From assembly GCA_021018995.1 (NCBI GenBank), contig CM037587.1:71133604-71197603 (forward strand): DNA of 64,000 bases, read 5' to 3'. The position numbers and the translations under genes were made by a program. Source of the DNA: Chloranthus sessilifolius. Taxonomy: Eukaryota > Streptophyta > Magnoliopsida > Chloranthales > Chloranthaceae. This document shows, piece after piece, positions 55,143 to 64,000 of this stretch. Numbering within the stretch: the stretch's first letter is position 1; each line of letters begins with the position of its first letter. Below the pieces are notes generated by a model, which saw nothing but the letters and a program-made list of their open reading frames with translations, searched no databases and was not told the DNA's origin.

Positions 55143-56586
55143 TTGGATTTGCAAGGGATTTGTAAGGAACTTGGATTGCTTAGCCACGGCTTCAATTGTG
55201 GACTTTCTATCGAGGTAAAACCCTCTTCCTCTCGTAGCTTGTGGTGTCATTCTTTTACAGCTTTGAGTTTTCTTTGCATAATCCAATGGGACCTAAGAAA
55301 CAAACTCCCATACGGGTCCCAACATCCAAGGGACCAGCTTCTAGAGCTGGGTCTTCAAGCCAATCAGCTTAGCCACAACCACCACCTGCATCGGTTCAGC
55401 CCCCATTGCCCCCACAGATATGTGAACGGCCAAATGAGTTTTGGAGTATTAAAGGGTTTGCTACGTAGTGGATCTTTCATCCTGAACTTTTCGATCAGCA
55501 GACCACTACTCAGTCGGCTTCCGATTATTTGGAAAAAGCCCATTTGACCTCTCTATGTCAAGCCTTTAGTGACCATTTTATCCTCGTATGGTACACTTGT
55601 TTTATCAGCGTATGCGCAAAGAAGATGGTAAGAAAATTTACACTACAATTTCGACCTGGACGATATTGTTGTGGCAATACGTTGCCCAACCTCACATTCA
55701 TCGATTATGGGTTTGGGTCCTCCCTTCCCTAAATCTGTCCCAGTCCATGAGGTTATGGCACAAATGACCCAAGGTCATCATGGGTCCGGTAAGGCTATCA
55801 CCCGTTCACAAATACCCGACTCTATGTGGATTTTAGACGTGATTTTCAAGGCAACCCTCTACCCGTTCGGACATAAATATGAGCGTCGTGGCCCCATACA
55901 GCAGATTTTATTTGCAGCTTTTAAGCAACGTTGGTTCAATGCCCCGAAAATCATCTTTAAGGGGATTATTAAGGCTCGTGAGAAGATGGACAAGAAAGTG
56001 AAGAAACCGAAGAAGAGCATCCCTTCTGCTCTCCTAATTTTGGTTATGATTGAGAATTATCGTGCGGACCCAGCGTATGAGATTCCCCCTACTGAGCCAC
56101 GATCCACGAATGGTCTCAAGATTTATAACCTTGTCAGTTGGGGTCAGACCTACAATCAAGGCTCCGAAGGGTGCGGTGGTTCCGGATGAGGATGAAGAGG
56201 ACGATGCAGAGCACGCAGCAGCAGAGCTTGACGCTCCTGCACCTGACCAACCTCTATAGACCAACGTACTCACCCTCTTAGAGTTTACTTGCCAGATGAC
56301 TTCGGTGAGCCAGCAGATTCAGGAGCTCACACAGCATACCATATCCATGCGTCGGGAGTTGAACGTTCATGGCGGGGCTCTGACGTATTTGATGCAGCAT
56401 GCGTTCCCTACCGACTATGCCACGTATATGGCTGATATCCGGGCGTCAGTTCACCACCCTTCTATGTTAGGCGCAGGTCCCATCATGCCTACAACTGAGG
56501 GTGATGACGGCACGGATGATGACGATGCTGATGGTGGGGATGATGACCAAGCTTCGGCTGGTCAGGATACTGTGGGGGAGGATTAG
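55143..56586 (+). pseudogene. Unit A: extra open region between pol and 3' LTR
   Basis: A run of plus-strand open segments unlike any Ty3/gypsy enzyme. A basic, P/S-rich start lies near 55286 (MGPKKQTPIRVPTSKGPASR). A globular part at 55671-56189 has SQIPDSMWILDVIFKATLYP, FGHKYERRGPIQQILFAAFK and KIIFKGIIKAREKM, resembling in layout the putative plant transposon protein family (PF20167, Transposase_32). The acidic tail has D/E-rich runs (56500-56586). It is on the same strand as pol. Assignment is tentative, and it is broken by a few changes. Confidence 0.5.
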
Positions 56587-57222
56587 CTCAGCCAGTGTGC
56601 ATTTATAATTCTTTTTGTTCTTTCTTATGGATTGTCTATTTTTTTATGGATTATCTAGAACCTGGTGGTTCTACTTTTGCTACACTTTATATTTTTTTGC
56701 TTGTTATTTTGGTAGATAGCTCTGTTATTTTGGTTATGGATTATCTGTTCTATGTATGCTTGCCACGTTGATCTATGGTTGCCTCCTATGGTTTATGGTT
56801 TATGCGATTATGTCTATGACTATTTTACCTTTGGGTTATGGGTCCGGGTTCTTTTCATGGCGGTGGCCTTTCGCTTTGTTTGATCTTTGTCTTGGCTTTT
56901 GGTTTTAGCAACTAGTTATGTGCTTGGCAATTTCGTTCATCTTGAAGCACGGTGAGGTTGTCTTCCGGCACGTGACACTCGGGGTGTAGCAATCCATGTA
57001 CGAATGCAATCCACTATGGCCCTTTGGGTCCACATGCAGTACATCTAGGTTACTACGGATCCCATCCCTTGACTTGCGTGCCCTGTGAGGCCATCGCACT
57101 GTGACCCATGTCACATTTTGTTTCGTCTTGTGATTTTCGGTTCTGTTACGGCTTTGTGGTTTGGATGGGTTCCATTGTAGGCTTCTTTAGTGCGTCTTTC
57201 ACATTTTTGAGGATGAAAATTC
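56587..57222 (+). other. Unit A: 3' untranslated spacer
   Basis: T/G-rich, with TTATGGATTATCT words repeated near 56622-56740. No gene is recognised. Confidence 0.6.
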
Positions 57223-57237
57223 CTAAGGAGGGGAGAA
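57223..57237 (+). promoter_or_regulatory. Unit A polypurine tract
   Basis: CTAAGGAGGGGAGAA directly before LTR 2, a form common in Tekay/Del-type elements. Confidence 0.85.
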
Positions 57238-59418
57238 TGTAATAACCCAAATATTTTGGACCTGTTTTCGTTTACCTTGGTAAGCATGCTCAGAAAAGTT
57301 GCAGGATGAATCTATTTTTTGGGGTAGCTTAGGTTTAATGTGAACTTTTATCAAAGGATTTTGGCTTTGGACTTCTGGAAGTCATAGTTTTGGTAACATA
57401 TACATTAAATTGTATGTTTGCATTTAACACCGAGAATTAATGCAAGATAAGAGGATAGGATTGTAAATATAAAAAAAAATCATGATATTTTGGGATGGGT
57501 ATTAGTATTATAAAGAGAGAGGCTTTGAGGAGAAGCTTCAATTCTCTCTCTCATTTGATCTGGAATTTGCAACCCTTGCCCCATTTCTTTGATCTTAGAT
57601 CAATTGTGATTTGGAGTTCCTCTCCCCATCCCAACCATTAATAAACCTTGTATTTAATTTCTTATTGGTTTAAGCTATTAAGGGAGAAGGATAGGAGAGA
57701 GAGGATAATTCTGGGGATGGGTTGGGTCTTTTGCTCTTAAAGCAAGGTGGTGATGGATTGACTTGGAGGTCCAGGCCTACTAAAACATCAAGGTTTCATT
57801 TCGGTGCTTGAAATTGGTGCAACGGGACCTGAAGGACTAACTTCAAGAGGTAGGCTTTTAAATCCCCTTTGAGTTAAATATTTTGAGTCTTGCTTAGAGT
57901 ATAATTATGGTGAATATTGTAAAGATAAACAAACTGTGGTTGAATGAGCAAATAGGTCAGAAGAATCAATTTTGAACAAACACAGACCTGGAGAAATTCT
58001 AAGGTCGAATTTCAATTCGAGGGTCGAATTTGGAATTTGACCATCGAATTTAAAATCATGGGTCGAATTTGGGCTTTTACAGCCTGATGCATTTTTGGAA
58101 AATCAAGGGTCGAATTTTAATTCGACCATCGAATTTGAATTCGAGGGTTGAATTTGGCCCTGTTTCTGACCTTTGAAAATTTCTCAGAATTTTTTGTTGG
58201 ATAGCTTTTGGGTTTGACTTTTTAGACCTCTATTAACACTGGTAGTGTTAAATCCTTGTAGGGTTGATAGTAGAGAGTCCATTGTGAGGACTTCCTTGTG
58301 TGTTTTGGATCGCTTTGAGTCGAGGTAGGGGAAACCTAAACCTAATTTGCATTATATTATAAGTTTTGGTTATTTGTTGCAAGCATTGAAATTTGAATTT
58401 TGATAAACCTGGCATGATTAAGAACTTCGAAACTTTGATATAAGAACTCAGAAATTCGAACTTCCGAGCATCATTTGCGAATGTGAACTTTGAATCAGAA
58501 CTCCAAAAATCCAAAAAATGTATTAATTACATAACATATGATATGTTTAGCATTGCATTTGATTTGAGGCACATACGAACAAAACCCTATATCCTACCAA
58601 CCGTGTTGACGGTAATTCTATTTGGGGCAAGTTTCCCTCATTACATAGGGGCTTGTTGCACTTCCGAAAAGGGGTTCATGAACGATGATGGTCAATAGGG
58701 TTTCCCATCGGTGATATTCCCGCTCTCATGCTATAATTTGAGAAAATATTTTTAAATTATAAATTTAAGATAAGAAGCATGCCTAATTCAGAAATTTGAA
58801 AACATCAGACTCATTGAATCAGCTTTTAGCTTTTTAGAATTGGAAATTTAGTTTGCAAAGCATCTTTTGAAAACCATATTTGATCCGATTTTGTCTTTGA
58901 AAATCCTCTACTTGTGATAAAATACAATTGGATAACTTTCCTCTATTGAGTTTTGATATTAGCTCACCCCGTCTATACGTCACAGGTGTTGGGACTGACT
59001 TGGGATCTAAAAATCTGAGTTTGGAGGACTCCGACTATATTCTTGAGGAGGAATTGGAGACCCCAGCAGAGGAATTCTTTCCTTGATCTAGATTTACACT
59101 TTTGGTACTTTTGTTTCTAAATTTTTTGAATATTGGGCCCTAGGCCATTATTTTATCTTTTGGATATCACTTGAGGAACAATCATTAGGAACCACTATTT
59201 TAGGTGTTGGATTGGCCATCACTGGTGCTTCTTCCTGGTTCCTCAGGGTGACATATTGTGTTGAATGAGCTTTTGTTCTTGCTTATTTTTGCTATGCTTC
59301 TATCTTGTCTTATGCTTATGCTGTCGGCTTCTGTTTGTTACGGCTTATTGAGTAATCAATAAGTTGATGAGCCGGCCTTTCCTATACCTTTAAGGATTGG
59401 TAAAGTCGGGTCGTCACA
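57238..59418 (+). repeat. Array family LTR 2 (shared by units A and B)
   Basis: 2181 bp, TGTAATAACCC...GGTCGTCACA. TATA box 57506-57515, AATTCGA cluster 57995-58150, acceptor block 58940-58985. It is followed directly by a primer site and a second gag, so it is both the 3' LTR of A and the 5' LTR of B. Confidence 0.93.
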
Positions 59419-59420
59419 GT

Positions 59421-59432
59421 TGGTATCAAAGC
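59421..59432 (+). promoter_or_regulatory. Unit B primer binding site
   Basis: TGGTATCAAAGC, as in unit A. Confidence 0.88.
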
Positions 59433-59517
59433 GTGGCTCTAGGTTCAGAGTCTTAGGACTAAGGGATAGATTGTCTTGACAATCAATACTGATCTATTGT
59501 TATTATTTTTCAACAAT

Positions 59518-60820
59518 GACAGATCAGCATCCCTCTGCGGTTCAGAGGCAAAGGCAGAAGGACATCGTATGGCTCGTATCGAGGAAATTGATGAGGGCGT
59601 AGGCACCTCACATGGCCGAGAAAGATTCGTATCTGGCCCTAATGCCGATCCCTTGGGAGCTGCTAGGCCTGAGGGAGGAAATGTTGACCAGCTGTTGGCA
59701 GCCTTGGCCAACAACATGGCTCAACAGACTGCGGCGATGGCTCAGCAGACAGAGCTACTGGTAGCCAGACATCAGCCAGGAGGATTCACCGAGTTCAGGA
59801 GGATGAGGCCTCCTACCTTCATGGGTTAGACGGATCCAATGAAATCTGAGGAATGGCTTTATGAAATGGAGAAAAATTTTGAGGTGTTACAGTGTACTGA
59901 TGTTGAGAAGGTACGCTGGGCAACCTTCAAGGTACTAGGTGCAGCCAGTCCTTGGTGGAAATCTATATCTAGGATACGGGAGCAGGACTACCCCAATACT
60001 CCATGGACGTGGGCAGAGTTCATGGATACGTTCAACGATTAGCATTTCTCAAAGATCGTGCCTAACCAATGGGAAGTCCAGTTTATAAAGTTGGAACATA
60101 ACGAGATGTCGGTGCGCGAGTATGGCACAGAATTTGATAGACTTGCCCGATTCGCACCCTTACACATGGCCATTGAGTTGATGAGGGCTCAGAAATTTTA
60201 GAGGATTTTGAGGCCGAATATTCAGGAGAGGGTATCGATGTGGGAGATGGAGACTTATGCGGGTGTCATGGCAAAGGCTCTCATTGGAGAGGAAGACATC
60301 CAGAAATAGTATCTGAGGCGAGAGCAGGAAAATAGAAACAGGTTTATCCAGGGACAGTCGAGTGCATTTGAGCAGGCGAACAAAAAGCTGAGGTTCTCTA
60401 AACCTCCTCACTATACTATTCAACCATTGTATTCCAAGCCGGTTGTTGCTTCAGGACCAATAGCGTCTTCCTATCAGCAACCACAGAGTTCTTCACCAGC
60501 GCGACCTTTCAGAGTTGAGAGCACTACTGCGAGTGGAGCTTTTGTGGCTCAGGGGTCATCACGGGGACCAGTTGTTACTCCTGTTCCTACTCCAGCATAT
60601 ACAGGATGTGGGAAACCACATATGACGGAGGATTGCCGAAGGAACACTGGGGGATGCTTCAGGTGTGGATAGATTGGTCATATGATCAAGGATTGTCCTT
60701 AGACGAAAAAGGGAAAGACTACGTCAGTCTCTACACAGAAATCGATGAAACCTACAGTTCAAGGTCGAGCCTATGTGGTGACTGCACAGGATACCCAAAC
60801 ATCAAATGACGTGATCCAAG
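59518..60820 (+). pseudogene. Unit B: gag
   Basis: Same motifs as unit A: ALANNMAQQTAAMAQQTELL, an EFRRMRPPTF run, LGAASPWWKS, and the C-terminal knuckle region around 60600-60700 with CGKPHMTEDCRRNTGGCFRC. Confidence 0.88.
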
Positions 60821-60943
60821 GTATCATTAAAGTTGAGATGTCAATTCTTGCATTGGTTATATTATTTGATGTTTAAATTCATTAAAATAAACTTTGAAAA
60901 TTGAAATCATTGCATATAATTAACCAGCATTCTTAATAAAAAG
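60821..60943 (+). other. Unit B: AT-rich intron-like segment
   Basis: 123 bp, CAAG|GTATCATT to AATAAAAAG|GT, as in unit A. Confidence 0.5.
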
Positions 60944-61610
60944 GTACCCTTATGATGAGTCGTGGAGGTGACTTGAGTAAAATTGAAGCGCGAGTTTTGA
61001 TAGACCATGGGTCTACACACTCGTTTATTACTCCTCTTTTCTCTGAGAAGTTGGGTATTACTCTCGAACCCCTTGCTTTTATTTTAGATGTGAAGATTCC
61101 TACGGGAAGTTCAGTGAGCACAGATACAACATGTCAGTCAGTCATCGTGATGATTGATGAGCACGAGATAGTGACCGACATGATTACGTTGAACATGGAA
61201 GGATTCGACATAATTCTCAGGATGGATTGGTTGGCGGCATATCATGCGAGCGTGGACTGTCTATGAAAGATCGTGACCATCCGACCGCTAAAGCGAAAAT
61301 CCTTTCGATTCTGTGGAGTTAAATCGAAGGTTGCACCGCTTATTTCAGCTATTACAGTCGAGCGCATGATGAGGAATGGTTGTAGCGGATATCTTGCTTA
61401 CCTGCAAGGTCATACAGAAAAGAAGAAAGACTTGGCTCTTATCACGGTGGTCTACAAGTATCCTGATGTCTTTCCAGAAGACTTACCTGGATTACCACCT
61501 GATCGAGAGATTGAGTTTGCAATCGAGCTAGCGCCGGGTACAGAATCGTTGTCTAAAGCTCCATATCGGATGGTGCGTGCGAAATTGAAAGAACTCAAGG
61601 AACAGTGATA
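60944..61610 (+). pseudogene. Unit B: protease and linker
   Basis: Contains STHSFITPLFSEKLGI and LNMEGFDIILRMDWLAAYHA, then PDVFPEDLPGLPPDREIEFA. Collinear with 49162-49830. Confidence 0.88.
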
Positions 61611-62353
61611 GGAGCTATTAGATAAAGGCTTTATTCGACCGAGTGTTTCTCCTTGGGGCGCACTGGTACTCTTTGTGAAAAAGAACGATGGATCGATGCG
61701 TCTGTGCATCGATTATCGTCAGCTCAACAAGATGATGATCAAGAATCGTTATCCTCTTCCCCTGATAGATGACTTGTTTGATCAATTGCAAGGTGTAAAG
61801 TTCTTCTCGAAGATTGATCTGAGGTCAGGCTATCACCAGCTTAAGATCAAGGCGGAAGATATATACAAGACTACGTTTCGTATGTGATATGGCCACAACG
61901 AGTTCTTAGTGATACAATTTGGGTTGACAAATGCACCTGCATCTTTTATGGACCTGATGAACCGCGTGTTCAAGCAACATCTAGACAAGTCTATGGTGGT
62001 TTTTATAGATGACATCCTCATCTATTCAAAAACCATAGAGGAGCATATGCAGCATCTACGAGTGGCTCTTCAAACACTCAGGGACCATTAGCTGTATGCC
62101 AAACTTAGTAAGTGTGAGTTTTGGCTTGATCAGGTCAGTTTCTTGGGACACATTGTCTCTGAGACTGGTGTATTTGTGGATCCTACAAAGATCGATTCTG
62201 TGGTGAACTGGGAATAGCCTACGACAGTTATAGAGGTCCGAAGTTTCCTTGGTCTGGCAGGGTACTATCGAAGATTTGTCAAGGGTTTCTTGAAGATATC
62301 TAGTCCGCTTACACAGCTTACAAGAAAGAATGCAAAGTTCGACTGGACAGAGC
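61611..62353 (+). pseudogene. Unit B: reverse transcriptase
   Basis: Contains [20 protein letters not shown], then [19 protein letters not shown] and the active-site segment [13 protein letters not shown]. It stops at the foreign LTR near the RNase H connection. Confidence 0.9.
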
Positions 62354-62900
62354 AATGTTGTTAAGTAGTGATAAATGCTAGTTTTCACCCCTTAACCTGA
62401 TCTTTGTAGGACCTGTGAGCACATTAATAAACCTCTGTTGAGTCTGTTTTGTAGATAGCAATAAAAGATAGGAAAAATACATAAAACCATTCAAGAATGC
62501 CATATAAGGAATTTATCTCTCAGCACAGTACAAACCCAGTAAAAGCACACCATTGGACCCTTGGGGCGCGTGACAATAGTAGGGCAAGGCGAAGGAAGTG
62601 AAAATAGGCTGAAAATATCCTATCGAGAGGCTATCTGAAGGCTGAGAGCGAAAAATGGAAGAATTCGTGCAGTTGGAAAGGTTTCGATAGGATCTGAAGG
62701 CAGAGAAAGGAGGGAATCATGTGGATTGAGGAGTTCGATAGGATCCAAGAACCTATCGAGCAGCTAAAAGAAAGGAAGAAACCATCCTATCGAAAGCCTG
62801 CCTGAGGTGTAAGGGGAACCTATCGAATGGTTTCCTGAACCTATCGAAATCATGTGAAGAACTTCTCAAAAAATCAGCTATGCACACGTTGCAACTTGGT
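62354..62900 (+). mobile_element. Partial foreign LTR in unit B
   Basis: Begins TGTTAAGTAG and aligns with the first 550 bp or so of the solo LTR at 50577. It occupies the equivalent pol site (preceded by AATGT, compared with AGTGT in A). At about 62900 it abuts array-family LTR sequence directly. Confidence 0.88.
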
Positions 62901-64000
62901 GACCTTTGAAAATTTGTTAGAATTTTTTGTCGGATAGCTTTCAGGTTTGACTTTTTAGACCTCTATTAACACTTGTAGTGTTAAATCCTTGTAGGGTTGA
63001 TAGTAGAGAGTCCATTGTTAGGACTTCCTTGTGTGTTTTGGATCACTTTGAGTCTATGTAGGAGAAACCTAAACCTAATTTGCATTATATTATAAATTTT
63101 GGTTATTTATTGCAAGCATTGAAATCTGAATTTTGATATACCTGGCATGATTAAGAACTCTGAAACTTTGATATAAGAACTCTAAAATTTAAACTTCCGA
63201 GATTCATTTGCGAATGTGAACTTTGAATCAGAACTCCGAAAATCCGAAAATGTATTAATTACATAACATAAGATATGTTTAGCATTGCATTTGATTTGAG
63301 GTACATACGAACGAAACCCTAGATCCTACCAATCGTGTTGACGGTAATTCTATTTGGCCCAAGTTTCCCTCATTACGTAGTGGCTTGTTGCACTTCCGAA
63401 AAAGGGTTCATGAACGACGATGGTCAGTAGGGTTTCCCATCGGTGATATTCCTGCTCTAGTTCTAGTATATAATTTGAGAAAATATTTTTAAGTTATAAA
63501 TTTAAGACAAGAAGCATGCCTAATTCAGAAATTTGAAAATATCAGACTCATTGAATAAGCTTTTGGCTTTCTATTTAGAATTGGAAATTTAGTTTGCAAA
63601 GCATCTTTTGAAAACCATATTTGATCTGATTTTGTCTTTGAAAAACCTTTACTTGCGATAAAATGCAATTGGATAACTTTCCTCTATTGAGCTTCAATAT
63701 TAGCTCACCCTAACAATACATTACAGGTGCTGGGACTGACTTGGGATCTGAAGATCTGGATTTGGAGGACTCTGACTATATTCCTGTGGAGGAATTAGAG
63801 ACCCCAGCATAAGAATTCTTTCCTTGATCTAGATTTACACTTTTGGTACTTTTGTTTCTGAATTTTTTGAATATTGGGCCCTAGGCTATTGTTTTATCTT
63901 TTGGATATCTCTTAAGGAACCATCATTAGGAACCACTATTTTAGGTGTTGGATTGGCCGTCACTGGTGGTTCTTCCTGGTTCCTCAGGGTGATATATTGT
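62901..64000 (+). repeat. Array family LTR 3, partial
   Basis: Aligns with 46384-47480 of LTR 1 and 58163-59260 of LTR 2, including the donor-like site at 63058 and the acceptor block at 63680-63726. It continues past the window edge, so a third unit may follow. Confidence 0.9.

Larger units (their letters stand above)
45417..59418 (+). mobile_element. Tekay-like chromovirus, tandem-array unit A with both LTRs
   Basis: A plus-strand Ty3/gypsy element: 5' LTR 45417-47639, Met-tRNA-type primer site, gag, protease, RT, RNase H, integrase with chromodomain, an extra open region, purine tract and 3' LTR 57238-59418. A foreign solo LTR sits in pol at 50577-52394. It is inserted into LTR D at 45417. 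Its right LTR doubles as the left LTR of a second, partial body, so this is a tandem arrangement. It is broken by well over ten changes. Lineage is based on the chromodomain, primer site and LTR style. Confidence 0.88.
59419..62353 (+). mobile_element. Tekay-like chromovirus, tandem-array unit B, partial body
   Basis: Aligns collinearly with 47640-50576 of unit A: primer site, gag, intron-like segment, protease and RT. It ends at the foreign LTR at 62354, which lies at the same pol position as the solo LTR in A. RNase H, integrase and the extra ORF of this unit are absent from the window. Broken by several changes. Confidence 0.9.

Overview
This window looks like repeat-rich, gene-poor nuclear DNA from a flowering plant with a large genome. 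The evidence is plant-type Ty3/gypsy lineages (Tekay-like chromoviruses with a chromodomain, and a Tat/Ogre-like giant with two RNase H domains), plant mobile domain cargo, a CACTA-type transposon end, and exon fragments of plant DXR and plant ABCB transporter genes. The species cannot be named from the sequence. I find no intact host gene and no structural RNA gene.

Layout. From 1 to 36628 lies a minus-strand Tekay-like element (called C here): its LTR is at 34151-36628, gag at 32729-34020, and protease-RT-RNase H at 1-1723, running off the left edge. Between gag and protease it is split by a 30.8-kb Tat/Ogre-like element (1724-32539, minus strand) with perfect 5-bp target duplications ACAAC. 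That giant carries gag, protease, RT, a double RNase H and integrase on the minus strand. Its long 3' spacer holds two plus-strand (antisense) cargo genes of the plant mobile domain / DUF7745 type. The first cargo gene is itself split by an 8.1-kb gag-only LTR element (7718-15821, minus strand) with target duplications CCCGC. This gives a three-deep nest of LTR elements with boundaries resolved at base level.

From 36629 to 42415 is AT-rich non-LTR DNA with a DXR exon relic, two ABCB exon relics, short tandem repeats, microsatellites and one CACTA-type terminus. From 42416 to 45416 is part of a second Tekay-like LTR family (D) with several minisatellites, cut by the next element.

From 45417 to the right edge is a tandem array of a third Tekay-like family, plus strand: LTR - body A - LTR - partial body B - partial LTR. 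Both bodies carry the same foreign LTR at the same point in pol (a solo LTR at 50577-52394 in A, a partial copy at 62354-62900 in B), so the insertion preceded the duplication. Body A also has an extra open region between its chromodomain and 3' LTR.

The most unusual signals are: (i) roughly 47-bp tandem units built on a 21-27-bp GGCGTATATA-type palindrome, found in both Ogre LTRs, its leader, and upstream of each antisense cargo gene; (ii) an intron-like module inside the LTR leader shared by three diverged Tekay-like families, with a conserved branch/acceptor block; (iii) family-specific clusters of CG-centred palindromic words inside LTRs; (iv) antisense, intron-bearing cargo genes in the giant; (v) co-located DXR and ABCB exon relics. 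All LTR elements here are treated as fossils.
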